Shown piece after piece: positions 9,001-17,774 of a DNA stretch of 64,000 bases; position 1 is the first letter of the stretch, and every line of letters starts with the position of its first letter. The stretch lies in the NCBI GenBank assembly GCA_963714205.1, contig CAVQNQ010000008.1, forward strand, positions 124,001 to 188,000. The letters run 5' to 3'. The translations under genes and the position numbers were made by a program. The notes beneath the pieces are model-generated. The model saw only the letters and a program-made list of their open reading frames with translations, was not told the DNA's origin and made no database searches. This DNA is from CAVQNQ01 sp963714205. Its GTDB lineage: Bacteria > Acidobacteriota > Terriglobia > Bryobacterales > Bryobacteraceae.

Positions 9001-9101
9001 ATCCGCAGCGCGGCGCCGATGGCGACAGCCAGCACGGCGACGGCGATGCGCCGCCAGAGCGGGGGGCCGGTCCGGGATGCACTGGGCGAGAACTTATCCA
9101 A
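6039..9101 (-). CDS. Membrane hybrid histidine kinase: membrane sensor, four PAS, HisKA, HATPase, receiver
   Basis: A 1020-aa protein. Residues 18-114 hold about four membrane helices resembling the DUF4118/MASE type. A short coiled coil and four PAS domains follow (starting near LNLHVDHSPLAVVEW, LLSQNIRDIVLYVRR, LRLFVEYAPAAVAMF and WRALLESAPQGIIAS). The dimerisation domain has phospho-acceptor H661 in GGVAHDFNN, the ATPase has NLVLNAAEAI, DTGCGM and GRGLGL, and the C-terminal receiver has DDE, D954 and KP. It starts with TTG at 9101, inside the end of the upstream kinase (TTGGATAA, 8-bp overlap), so translation is coupled. No response regulator with an output domain is nearby; the phosphate may go to a distant phosphotransfer protein. 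Confidence 0.88.
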   Translation of the reverse strand: MDKFSPSASRTGPPLWRRIAVAVLAVAIGAALRMWPLGMLGTRVTFITFYPAVIVAALYGGLEAGLGAAALSAFLADYFLMEPVGSLTIRDPADWIAMAVFLLSCATIAWTAEALRRAHARADEAEAQARLADERRRADEALREAHQRLNLHVDHSPLAVVEWDGGFHITRWAGEAEHVFGWTAAEVLGKRIDELPWVYEEDLPSVSAVMEDIISGKRPSNINKNRNVRKDGAVIHCEWYNTSIRDSAGNLVSVFSQVLDVTERNRLIEELARYELLSQNIRDIVLYVRREDGRILEANAAAAAAYGYTREELKRLTLQDLRAPGTEAPAADRMAALDAHSLLFETAHRRKDGAAFPVEVSSQAATIGGAPTLIQVVRDITERREIEDALRENEERLRLFVEYAPAAVAMFDREMRYLVASRKWVEAHRLSEVYILGRCHYDVFPEIPEHWKERHRRCLAGAVERCDEEAFPRADGSLDWVRWENHPWRNAQGEIGGIIIFSEVITDRKRDEQALRESEARWRALLESAPQGIIASDEGGRIVVVNARTEEVFGYGRDELVGQPLEILLPERFREAHAAHMREYFAHPSTRPMALGLELFGRRKDAAEFPMEVSLSFVEQGGTPLALALMTDITERKQAEERLRQTQKLESLGLLAGGVAHDFNNLLVGVIGNASLAQELLPPGNPAAELLDAVIKTGEQAAHLTRQMLAYSGKGRFVVEALDLSALIPEIGGLVRPSISKKIALHFDLEEDLPPIEADRGQIQQVFMNLVLNAAEAIGSRDGLISVRTGVQNVDDAYVRLHPEAAELKRGEYVLLEVRDTGCGMSDATRAKIFDPFFSTKFTGRGLGLAAVAGIVRGHKGAISVTSVPGQGSCFTVLFPAAARRGKEADSPVANTALRGAGVVLVVDDEPLVRGMAQRSLELHGYAVLVAENGRAAIDLFKRYPGEIALVVLDLSMPDLSGEETLPELRRIRPGVKVVVSSGYSEAEAMTMFQGQPVAGFLQKPYTSTRLAEKVKVYVG

Positions 9102-12100
9102 GGTAGACCTTCACCTTCTCCGCCAGTCCTTTGGAATTGTATGGCTTTTGAATGAAGCCCGCCACCCTCTGGCCCTGGAACATGCTCATCGCCTCGGTCT
9201 CGCTGTAACCGCTCGATACTACCACCTTCACGCCCGGTCGGATCTTATTCAGTTCCGGGAGCGTCTCCTCGCCGCTCATCTGGGGCATACTCAAATCGAG
9301 GACCACCAGCGAAATCTGGCCGGGATATCTCCTGAAAACGTCGATGGCCACGGGGCCGCTCTCCGCCACCAGAACCGTGTAGCCATGGCGCTCGAGGGCG
9401 GTTTTAGCCATCTGCCGCACGAGCGGTTCGTCATCCACCACCAGGATTACTCCGGCGCCGCGCAGCGCGGCGTCGCCCGGCGCGGTTTTCGAACGGGGCG
9501 CGCGCGCGCCCGCCGGGAAGAGCACAGTGAAGGTAGTGCCTTTGCCCGGCGCGCTGGTCACCACGATGGCGCCATGGTGGCCGCGCAAGATGCCGGAAAC
9601 GGCCGCCAGCCCTAGCCCCCGGCCGGTGAACTTGGTGGAGAAGAAGGGATCGAAGATCTTGGCCCTGGTGGCCTCGTCCATGCCGCAGCCGGTGTCGCGG
9701 ACTTCCAGGAAAATGTAGCGGCCGGGCCGCAGCTCCGCCGCCTCGGGGTGGAGATGGGAATAGCGCTTATCGACGTCCTCAACGCCGGTGCGGACCGAGA
9801 TGAGGCCGTCATGGCTGCCGATGGCTTCCGCGGCATTGAGGACCAGGTTCATGAAGACCTGCTGGACCTGTCCGCGATCGGCTTCGATGGGCGGCAGGCC
9901 CGGTGCCAGATCGAAGTGCAGGGCGATCTTCTTGGAGATGGAGGGCCGCACGAGAGCGCTGATCTCGGGGAGGAGCGCCGAAAGATCGAGCGCCTCCACC
10001 ACAAATTTTCCTTTGCCGGAATAGGCCAGCATCTGGCGGGTGAGGTGAGCGGCCTGCTCGCCGGTCTTGATGACCCCGGCGATCAGTTCGACAACCGGGT
10101 CGTCGGGCGCGAGCATCTCCTGGGCCAGGCTGGCGTTTCCGATGACGCCCACCAGCAGGTTATTGAAATCGTGGGCCACGCCGCCGGCCAGCAGGCCGAG
10201 GCTTTCGAGCTTCTGGGCGTCGCGGAGGCGCGCTTCGGCCAGTTTCATCTCCGTAATGTCGGTCGAGATGGAGCACACCGCGTAGATCTTCCCGCCGGCG
10301 TCGCGGAGCGGGAATTTGTTGGCGAGGAAGACGTGCTGTCGGCCATCGGCCAAATCGGCCACCTCTTCGACCTGTATCGGCTCGCCGGTCTCCGCCACTC
10401 TGCGGTCGTTCTCCCGATAGTATTCCGCCCGGTCCCGCGTCATGAGGTCGTAGTCGGTTTTGCCCCTGAGTTCCTCCCTGGTCACGCCCAGGAACCGCTC
10501 AAAGGCCTGGTTAGCTGTGATGAAGCGTCCTTCCAGGTCTTTGAGGAAAATGACTCCCGGCGAGCCGTCGATGATATCCTGCAGTTGCTTCCGGCTGTTG
10601 CGGACCGCCTCTTCCGCCTGCTTGCGCCCGGTGATGTCCTCAAATACGGTATACACCTGGAAGGCGGAGGTCTCGCCCGGACGAACGAGCGGCACCGCGG
10701 CGATGCTAATCCAGCGGTAAGCGCCTTCCCGCGGGTTAAACACACCCATGACCACGCCTTGCAAGGGCAGCCCGGTGCGCAGAGCAACCATCGCCGGATG
10801 TTCCAGACCGGGAAATGACGAACCATCCTCGCGGATGGTTCCGCTCTCCTCGCGAACCGACGTGCTCCCCAGGTATTCCTCGCGGCTCTTGCCGAGGATG
10901 CGCTCGGCCGCGGGATTCATGGCGACGATCTGGCCATCGGCATCCTGGTGAACCACGCCCTGCATCATCGTATCCGCCAGAAGCCGGTGACGCTCCTCGC
11001 TCTGGCGCAGCGCCTCCTCGGCCTGCTTACTTTCAGTGACGTCCAAGGTCATGCCGACATGGCCCAGGAACTCGCCGCCGGCGGACCAGCGCGGCTCCGC
11101 GTACGATGCGACCCAGCGCCACTCGCCCTGCCCGCTCCGCACGCGCGCTTCGGCCCGGAACGGCGCGCGCTCCCGGACGGCGCGCTGGACCGCTTCCAGG
11201 TATGCGGGCGCATCGTCCGGGTGAACCAGGGGCCGCCACCCGCTGCCTTGCACGTCCTCGAACGTGGTTCCGAAGAATTCCAGGTAGGTCCGGTTGACAA
11301 AGCGCTGCTCACCCCCGGCGCCGGTCACCCAGATCATGGTCGGGCAACCGTCCGCCATGATGCGGAAACGCTCCTCGCTTTCGCGCAAGGCTTCTTCGGC
11401 CCGTTTCCGCTCGGTAATGTCGAGTTCGATGCCATCCCACACGGTAGAGCCGTCGGGGAGCCGGGAAGGCGTGGAGCGCAACAGCGACCAGCGCAGTTCC
11501 CCGGTCTGGCGATGGATGTGCCGCACTTCCATTTCAAAGCGGGTCAACCCCTCGCGCGAGAGCGCTATCGCGGCTTGGAGCCTGGCGCGGTCTTCGGGCA
11601 CGATGTGGCGGAAGACCGCCATGACATCTTGCATGAACTCAGCCGCGGGCACACCGGTGAGGCGCTCGATGCCGGCGCTGATGAAATCGACGTGGTGCTG
11701 GCCGGCGGCATCGACGCGGTATTGGTAGATTGCGCCTTGCGGGAGGTTGTCGCCCAGGTTGCGCAATTGAAGCTCGCTCTGACGAACGCGCTCCTCGGCG
11801 AGCTTGCGGACGGTAATGTCTATATTGACCCCGAAGATCCGCACGGCCTCGCCCGCATCGTCGTAAATCGCGCCGCCCTTGGCGGAGAGCCAGCGAATTT
11901 CACCGGAGGCGTGGAGAATCCGGAATGCCAGATCGAACGGCTGGTGTTGGGCGATGGCCGCATCCCGCTCGGCCTCAACCGCGGCGATGTCGTCGGGATG
12001 GGCCAGGCGGCGCCAATCCGCATACGTCTTGATGGTCCCCGGCGCCAGGCCGTAGAGCTGTTCGAGTTCGGGGGTGAAATAGAGCGCGTTCGTCCGGCGG

Positions 12101-14970
12101 TTCCAGTCCCAGACGCCGACGGAGCCTCTGACCTGGGCCAGGCGAAGGCGCTCCTCGCTTTCGCGCAGCGCTTCTTCGGCGCGCTTGCGGGCGGTGAGAT
12201 CGAGGATTGTGTAGGCGAAGCGGGGATGTCCCGAAGGTCCGGTTCCCAGGTAGGCGGCGGTGGCGTGCATCCAGCGTTCCTGGCCGGCGGCGTCCCGGCG
12301 GGAATATTCCATGGAGACCGGCTGGCCGGTGACGCGGCTCTCCTCATAGAGAGCGATCCAGGAGGCCACGACATGCTCCGAAGCGCCGGTCAGCTCAGCG
12401 GTCTTGCCCGCGATGGAATTGCGATCGACGCCAAACATCTCGGCCGCGGCCGCGTTGCAAGAGACGTGGGTGATGACACCATCGACCAGGTCCACGAATC
12501 CGCGGAGCACGCCCGCGCTGTCGAAGAAACTGCGCAGAACGGCTTCGCTTTCGCGGAGCGCCTCTTCGGCCAGCCTGTGCCGCGTCACATCGAGGCCGGC
12601 CGCGATGGAGCCGCGCATGCGTCCCGCGGAATCGAACAAAGGCACGGCGCCGATGAGCAGGTGGACCGTGCGGCCATCGGGGAAGACCATGTCCAGTACT
12701 TCTTCTTTCACCGGCTGGCCGGTGGCGGCGGCGACTTGATTGGGCAGTTCCTCCGAGCGCAATAGAACGCCATTGCGAAAGACCTGATAGGAGACGGCCG
12801 CTTCGCCCGCGGGCGCGCCATGCGAGACGTTGCCGCCCCGGGCGGCCTGCATAATGATCTCATCCGCGTAGGCATTGCCGGTAATCCGGAGACCTTGCGG
12901 GTCGTGGGCGATCCAGATGGCGACCGGTGCGGCGTCCAACACGGCTTGAAGCTCACCGACGCGGTCAGCCAACTCGGAGGCCAGGCGCTGGCGCTCCTCT
13001 TCGGCACGCTTGCGCGCGGTGATGTCCGTGAATACCACGCCGAAGTGGCCGGGTTCGGTCTGAAAAGCGGACACCTCGAACCAGCGCCCCAGGCCGCCGA
13101 ACCATTCCTCAAAGCGCGCCGGTTCGCCGGTCAGAGCCACCTTGCCATACCGTTCGAACCAGATGGGCTCGGATTGGGGGAACAACTCCAGGGTGGTCCG
13201 TCCCAGGATGTCCTCTGCCTTGAGTCCAGTTTGGACCTCGAATGCGGGGTTGACCGCCAGGTAGCGAAGATCGCATGGTTTCCCAGACGCGTCGCAGATA
13301 ATCTCGTCGAGCGAGAAGCCTTCGGTCATGGTCTCGAAGAGGGTGCGGTAGCGCTCCTCGCTGGCCCGCAGGGCTTCCTGCGCGCGGCGCTTCCCGGTGA
13401 CGTCGTGGAACACGAGCACCGCTCCGATCACGTTGCCGGCGGCATCGAGGATGGGGGCGGCGCTATCCTCGATGGGGATCTCGCGGCTGTCGCGGGCGAC
13501 CAATGCGGTGTGATTGGCCAGCGTGACGTGGCGGGCTTCGCAGAGAACGCGCGCGACGATGTCATCGGCCTTCTCGCGCGTCTCTTCATTGATGGTTTGG
13601 AAGACGTCCTGGGCGGGCCGGCCGAGGGCCTGCTCTTCGCTCCAGCCGGTGAGAGCGGCGGCAACCGGGTTGAGGAAGGTAATGCTGCCATCGGCGCCGG
13701 TGGCTAAGACCGCATCGCCGATGCTGCTGAGGGTGACGCGCAGCCACTCGCCCTGCCGGCGCAGGGCCTCCTGGGTCTGGCGCTGCTCGCCGATATCGGT
13801 GTTAGTGCCGAACCATCGGGCGACCTTGCCGTCGCGGCCGAGTACGGGCATCATGCGGGTCAGGAACGGGCGAAACAAGCCATCGGCGCCTCGCAAGGGA
13901 AGGACCATGTCGAACGGCTGCCCGGTGGCAATCGATGCCTCCCACCGTTCCAGCACGCGCGGCAGCGCCTCGGGATCGTGCACCGACTGCCAGCCCGATC
14001 CCTCCATCTGCTCGGGCGTCGTGCCGGTGTATTCGTACCAGCGCTGGTTGTACCAGAACCTCCAGCCATCGGCATTCGCGATCCAGCACAACTGGGGGAT
14101 GGCGTCGGCGAGGGTGCGAAACTGGGCTTCGCTGTCGCGCAGGGCTTGTTCGGCCTGCTTGCGCGCGGTGAGATCGGTTACGAACGAATAGTAGAGCGGC
14201 TGTCCGCGATCGTCGCTCGAAAGGTGAACCAGCAGCTCGATGGGCACGCGCGTGCCGTCTTTGCGCAGGTACTCCTTCTCATAGCGGACCGGGTGGCGGG
14301 TGCGGTGAAGCTCTTCGAGATGGGCGCGTTCGACCTCCCTCCATTCGGGCGGGGTCAGGGCTGCAACCCAGTCCATGCCGCGAAGTTCCTCGCGGCTGTA
14401 GCCGGTGAGGCGCTCGAAGGCGGAGTTGAGGTACCCGAGGCTGCCATCCGGGAAGCCGATGGCGAAAGGCTGGTCGGCGCGCTCGAGCAGATCGGCCAAA
14501 AACCGGTTGCGCTCTTGGGCGGCGCGGAGAATCTCCTCGGCCTGTTGGCGTTCGGTGATGTCGCGGGCGGCAGTAGTGGCGCCGCCGGAGCGGGTCCGGA
14601 TCAAGGCCGCCGCGACGCCGGCGAGGACGGCCGCAGCGGCCGGCTCTTGCAAGTAGGCCTGGGCACCGCTGGCGAGCGATTCCGCGTAGTGCCGGTAGGG
14701 ATCGCCGGGGGCGGCGATGTGCAGCACGGGGATAGCGGCGGTCGCGGGATCGGCCTTCAACCTCCGGCAGAGATCCAGGCCGTCGATTTCGGGCGCGTCG
14801 ATGGCGAGAACGGCCAGCGCGGGCTGCGTTTCGGATGCCAGGCGCAAGGCCTCAGGGGCGTTGGCCGCTTCGACGATCTCGAATCCCGACTGGCGCAGGA
14901 GTTCGCTGCGGGCGCGGCCGGCGGCGCTGGCAACGTCGATGGAAAGGATAGAGAGGACCGCGTCGGGCAT
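9094..14970 (-). CDS. Giant hybrid histidine kinase: pseudo-receiver, eleven PAS, HisKA, HATPase, receiver
   Basis: A 1958-aa protein with no clear membrane helix, so probably cytoplasmic. Residues 1-120 have a receiver fold without its chemistry: A56 replaces the phospho-Asp, A86/A87 the Thr/Ser and E109 the Lys. I count eleven PAS domains between about 140 and 1575, most ending in a D(I/L/V)T(E/A)(R/S)K linker and restarting with an (R/Q)xSE helix. The kinase core has H1600 in GGVAHDFNN, DTGCGM and GRGLGL. The C-terminal receiver is intact (DDE, D1892, QKP). From HisKA to the C-terminus it is nearly identical to the downstream kinase, pointing to tandem duplication. Many PAS inputs could report redox state or ligands; none can be named. 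Confidence 0.88.
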   Translation of the reverse strand: MPDAVLSILSIDVASAAGRARSELLRQSGFEIVEAANAPEALRLASETQPALAVLAIDAPEIDGLDLCRRLKADPATAAIPVLHIAAPGDPYRHYAESLASGAQAYLQEPAAAAVLAGVAAALIRTRSGGATTAARDITERQQAEEILRAAQERNRFLADLLERADQPFAIGFPDGSLGYLNSAFERLTGYSREELRGMDWVAALTPPEWREVERAHLEELHRTRHPVRYEKEYLRKDGTRVPIELLVHLSSDDRGQPLYYSFVTDLTARKQAEQALRDSEAQFRTLADAIPQLCWIANADGWRFWYNQRWYEYTGTTPEQMEGSGWQSVHDPEALPRVLERWEASIATGQPFDMVLPLRGADGLFRPFLTRMMPVLGRDGKVARWFGTNTDIGEQRQTQEALRRQGEWLRVTLSSIGDAVLATGADGSITFLNPVAAALTGWSEEQALGRPAQDVFQTINEETREKADDIVARVLCEARHVTLANHTALVARDSREIPIEDSAAPILDAAGNVIGAVLVFHDVTGKRRAQEALRASEERYRTLFETMTEGFSLDEIICDASGKPCDLRYLAVNPAFEVQTGLKAEDILGRTTLELFPQSEPIWFERYGKVALTGEPARFEEWFGGLGRWFEVSAFQTEPGHFGVVFTDITARKRAEEERQRLASELADRVGELQAVLDAAPVAIWIAHDPQGLRITGNAYADEIIMQAARGGNVSHGAPAGEAAVSYQVFRNGVLLRSEELPNQVAAATGQPVKEEVLDMVFPDGRTVHLLIGAVPLFDSAGRMRGSIAAGLDVTRHRLAEEALRESEAVLRSFFDSAGVLRGFVDLVDGVITHVSCNAAAAEMFGVDRNSIAGKTAELTGASEHVVASWIALYEESRVTGQPVSMEYSRRDAAGQERWMHATAAYLGTGPSGHPRFAYTILDLTARKRAEEALRESEERLRLAQVRGSVGVWDWNRRTNALYFTPELEQLYGLAPGTIKTYADWRRLAHPDDIAAVEAERDAAIAQHQPFDLAFRILHASGEIRWLSAKGGAIYDDAGEAVRIFGVNIDITVRKLAEERVRQSELQLRNLGDNLPQGAIYQYRVDAAGQHHVDFISAGIERLTGVPAAEFMQDVMAVFRHIVPEDRARLQAAIALSREGLTRFEMEVRHIHRQTGELRWSLLRSTPSRLPDGSTVWDGIELDITERKRAEEALRESEERFRIMADGCPTMIWVTGAGGEQRFVNRTYLEFFGTTFEDVQGSGWRPLVHPDDAPAYLEAVQRAVRERAPFRAEARVRSGQGEWRWVASYAEPRWSAGGEFLGHVGMTLDVTESKQAEEALRQSEERHRLLADTMMQGVVHQDADGQIVAMNPAAERILGKSREEYLGSTSVREESGTIREDGSSFPGLEHPAMVALRTGLPLQGVVMGVFNPREGAYRWISIAAVPLVRPGETSAFQVYTVFEDITGRKQAEEAVRNSRKQLQDIIDGSPGVIFLKDLEGRFITANQAFERFLGVTREELRGKTDYDLMTRDRAEYYRENDRRVAETGEPIQVEEVADLADGRQHVFLANKFPLRDAGGKIYAVCSISTDITEMKLAEARLRDAQKLESLGLLAGGVAHDFNNLLVGVIGNASLAQEMLAPDDPVVELIAGVIKTGEQAAHLTRQMLAYSGKGKFVVEALDLSALLPEISALVRPSISKKIALHFDLAPGLPPIEADRGQVQQVFMNLVLNAAEAIGSHDGLISVRTGVEDVDKRYSHLHPEAAELRPGRYIFLEVRDTGCGMDEATRAKIFDPFFSTKFTGRGLGLAAVSGILRGHHGAIVVTSAPGKGTTFTVLFPAGARAPRSKTAPGDAALRGAGVILVVDDEPLVRQMAKTALERHGYTVLVAESGPVAIDVFRRYPGQISLVVLDLSMPQMSGEETLPELNKIRPGVKVVVSSGYSETEAMSMFQGQRVAGFIQKPYNSKGLAEKVKVYLG

Positions 14971-15079
14971 GAATTCCGCCTTCGAGAAGACCGGATTGAA
15001 GGCATCCGGGGGGCCGTCCCGGCGATTCCGCCCGCGCCGGCCGCAGAGTACAGATTTTAACGCACGGTAAGGTTGGATA

Positions 15080-16327
15080 TCAGCCGGCGGCTTCGCGGAT
15101 CAGCTCGAAGACCGGGATCTCCGGCGGCGCGCCGACGCGCATGGGCGCGGCGATGGTGCCGATGCCGCGGCTCACGTAGAGCTGGCCGCCGGGCAGTCCG
15201 AACCAGCCGGCCACGTAGGGTGTAATAAGGCGGCTGGGGGCGATCTCGGGGCTGATGAATTCGAGCGCCAACTGGCCGCCGTGGGTATGGCCCGCCAGGC
15301 TGAAATCGATGCCCAGCTCGGCCGCGCGGTCGAAGGTCTCGGGATTGTGGCTAAGCAGGATGTTGGTGGCGCCGGGAACCATGAGCCGCTCGACTCCGTG
15401 CAGGTACTGGCGCACGAAGGCCTTGTTGTGAGGCACCATCATGGGGCGGCGCGCGCCGTAATCCACGCCCATCAGGTTGAACTGCTCGCCGCCGGTGGAG
15501 ATCGACAGGCGCGCGCCGCGCAGGATCGGGATGCCCGCCAGCGCGAAGAGGTGGGTTATGGAATCTTCGGTGCCGGACCAGGCCTCGTGATTTCCCAGGC
15601 AGCCGAACACGCCGAACGGCGCCTTCAGGCCGGAGAGGGCGGCTACCACGGCCTGCTGCGTGGAGGGGTCCCAGGTGACGTAATCGCCGGTGATGGCGAT
15701 GAGATCGGGCTTCTGGGCATTGGCGATTTCGACAAACTTGCGGATCTGCTGCTCGCTCATGAAGGGGCCGATGTGGATATCGGTGAGCTGCGCGATGCGG
15801 AAACCGGAAAAGGCTTGGGGAAGGCGCGGCAGCCGGATGCGCGGATGGCTGACCTCGAGGTTTAGCCGTCCGTAGAAGAGCCCGTAGGCGCCCGCCACGA
15901 AGGGCGCGGCCACCACGGCCTGCTCGAGAAAGTGCCGGCGCGAGGGAGCCGTCAGGGCCGCGGGCGCCACCTGGCGGCGGGGGCGCAGGACGCGCGCCAG
16001 CCACGCGACGGCGCGGGCGATGGCCTTCACGATCCAGACTAGTACGACCACGAAGAAGGCTATCGTCGAGCTGAAAAGCCACCACAGGAACGGAGCCGAA
16101 ATCAGGGCTTCGGAAAGGGTCAGGTGCGTGGGGGTATGACCTCTTTCGGCGTGCACGCCGAGCGCAAACCAGCCGGTGTACACCGCCGCGAGCGCAGCCC
16201 ACGCCGCCATCCGCGCGGCGCGCCTCGGGATCTTACGGCCGATGAAGAGGCCGGCGCGCAGCAAGAAATAGATCTGGCCGCCTAGAAAGAAAAATAAGAC
16301 CGGCGCGAAGGAAAAAACAAACGGCAT
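15080..16327 (-). CDS. Membrane metallophosphoesterase with internal twin-arginine-like motif
   Basis: A 415-aa calcineurin-like phosphoesterase (YkuE/YaeI type). Membrane helices lie near residues 4-24, 39-58 and 76-102. The sequence SRRHFLEQ (129-136) then matches the Tat consensus and is followed by a hydrophobic stretch (137-152). The catalytic domain carries the dinuclear-metal motifs LTDIHIG (181-187), GDYV, GNHE, LLSHNPE and LAGHTHGG. The family hydrolyses phosphodiesters or pyrophosphates, for example in lipid A precursors or cell-wall lipids; the substrate here is unknown. The phosphoesterase domain would be periplasmic if the motif works. The gene begins 25 bp after the POTRA lipoprotein gene, so the two are likely co-transcribed. 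Confidence 0.88.
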   Translation of the reverse strand: MPFVFSFAPVLFFFLGGQIYFLLRAGLFIGRKIPRRAARMAAWAALAAVYTGWFALGVHAERGHTPTHLTLSEALISAPFLWWLFSSTIAFFVVVLVWIVKAIARAVAWLARVLRPRRQVAPAALTAPSRRHFLEQAVVAAPFVAGAYGLFYGRLNLEVSHPRIRLPRLPQAFSGFRIAQLTDIHIGPFMSEQQIRKFVEIANAQKPDLIAITGDYVTWDPSTQQAVVAALSGLKAPFGVFGCLGNHEAWSGTEDSITHLFALAGIPILRGARLSISTGGEQFNLMGVDYGARRPMMVPHNKAFVRQYLHGVERLMVPGATNILLSHNPETFDRAAELGIDFSLAGHTHGGQLALEFISPEIAPSRLITPYVAGWFGLPGGQLYVSRGIGTIAAPMRVGAPPEIPVFELIREAAG

Positions 16328-16352
16328 ACTCTCTCAGGATCGCATGGCGTCG

Positions 16353-17708
16353 CTACATCCCCCGGCCCCGGCCTCCGCGCCGGCCCGGACCGCCGCGGCC
16401 GGGTTGGCTCCCCGAAAAGTTGAGCGTGACATTGACCACATGCGTCTTGGGATCGATCTGGGTGTCGGCCTTGGTGACCCCCAGGTTATCGAACAGGCCT
16501 TCGTCGCGCACGCGGCCGAGGAAGAAATCGGGGTAATCGGGGTTGAAGGGCTTGCCTTCCTTGAGGGTCCAGATGCGGTTGATCTCGGCTTCGCCATCGA
16601 GGTCGAGGCCCTTGATCTCCAGCTTGCCCATGGCGAAGAGCGGGCCGGGGTCGATGGCTACCGTCAGGTCCACGGTTTTCTTGGCGTCGTCGATGTTGCG
16701 CTTGGTGGTGGCCTTAGCTTCCAGATAGCCGGCGTGCCGCAGGGTCTTGCGCATGCGCTCGAGGCCATCGTTAATGCGGTCGAAATTGGCCACGTCGCCG
16801 GATTTGAAATCGCCGGCTCGCAGCAGTTGCGCGGGCGGAAGGGGCGTGGCGCCGGGGATGGCCACCTTTCCCAAGGTGTAGCTCTGGCCTTCATTCACGG
16901 TGACGAAGACATGCAGGCCCTGGACATCCGGGGCGGCCTCGGTGCGGATCTTGGTCCAGGCCACGCGCAGGCGGCCGCGAGCTTCGTAGACCGGGCGGAC
17001 AGCGGCATCGAGCAGCTCGCGGAAGCCCGCCTCAGTGAAGAGCGAACCGATCCCCACGCCCGAGATGGCCGCGCGCAGCACGGATTGCGGCACTACCTGG
17101 TTGCCCTCGAAGGTGACCTGGGCCACGGAGGGGCGGTTGCGTGCGGGGCGTATGAGGATGGCGAACTTGTCCGTGGCGGTGGATACTACGCGCGCCGCGA
17201 CCGTCTCCGGCTTGCCTTGGGAAGCCAGGTACTCCTCGACCCAGCTTACGTAGCGATCGAGCACGGGCTTGGTGGCCGGTATGGCGGCCATCGAGAAGAG
17301 CGGGTCCTTAGAGTGCAGCAAGGCCTGGAGATCGGAATCGGGAACGCCCAGTTCCTCGAACTCGACGGGGTAAACGGGCTGCACCTCGACGATCTGGAAG
17401 CTGGCGGCGTAACCGGAGCCTTTCGGTCCGGGTTCGAACTTGTAGCCCACGGTTTCGAAGGCGCCGGTTGCCACGAGGCGGTCGCGGGCGGCTTCGAACT
17501 CGGTTTTACCGGCCATTTGGCCGATTTTGAGTCCCGCCACGGCCAGAACCTGTTCGGCGGTGTAGATGTGGTTGCCTTCCACGGCCAGCGTCTGGATGGG
17601 CCACTCGGTGGCGGGCTGCGCGGGTGGAGCTGTCTTCTTCCGGGCGGGGCGCGTCTGGGCGAATCCACACCCCGAGACCAGCATCACAAAAACGAGCAGC
17701 CAGTTCAT
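16353..17708 (-). CDS. POTRA-repeat lipoprotein (BamA/Omp85-like periplasmic part without beta-barrel)
   Basis: A 451-aa protein from the ATG at 17708, preceded by GGAAG with 9-nt spacing. A GTG 27 bases upstream is also in frame but would spoil the signal. The N-terminus MNWLLVFVMLVSGCGFAQ has a lipobox (VSGC). Several POTRA-type modules follow (IQTLAVEGNHIYTAEQVLAVAGLK, VAQVTFEGNQVVPQSVLRAAI, LGKVAIPGATPLPPAQLLRAGD, MGKLEIKGLDLDGEAEINRIW). It ends in a Gly/Arg-rich tail (PGRGGPGRRGGRGRGM) where Omp85 proteins would continue into a 16-strand barrel. It is probably outer-membrane-anchored and binds unfolded proteins or an assembly partner. Confidence 0.82.
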   Translation of the reverse strand: MNWLLVFVMLVSGCGFAQTRPARKKTAPPAQPATEWPIQTLAVEGNHIYTAEQVLAVAGLKIGQMAGKTEFEAARDRLVATGAFETVGYKFEPGPKGSGYAASFQIVEVQPVYPVEFEELGVPDSDLQALLHSKDPLFSMAAIPATKPVLDRYVSWVEEYLASQGKPETVAARVVSTATDKFAILIRPARNRPSVAQVTFEGNQVVPQSVLRAAISGVGIGSLFTEAGFRELLDAAVRPVYEARGRLRVAWTKIRTEAAPDVQGLHVFVTVNEGQSYTLGKVAIPGATPLPPAQLLRAGDFKSGDVANFDRINDGLERMRKTLRHAGYLEAKATTKRNIDDAKKTVDLTVAIDPGPLFAMGKLEIKGLDLDGEAEINRIWTLKEGKPFNPDYPDFFLGRVRDEGLFDNLGVTKADTQIDPKTHVVNVTLNFSGSQPGRGGPGRRGGRGRGM

Positions 17709-17774
17709 ACCTCGATACTTCCATGGTAGACGCACGAGCGTGAAAACGAGTTATCTCCATGTAGAATAAAACCA

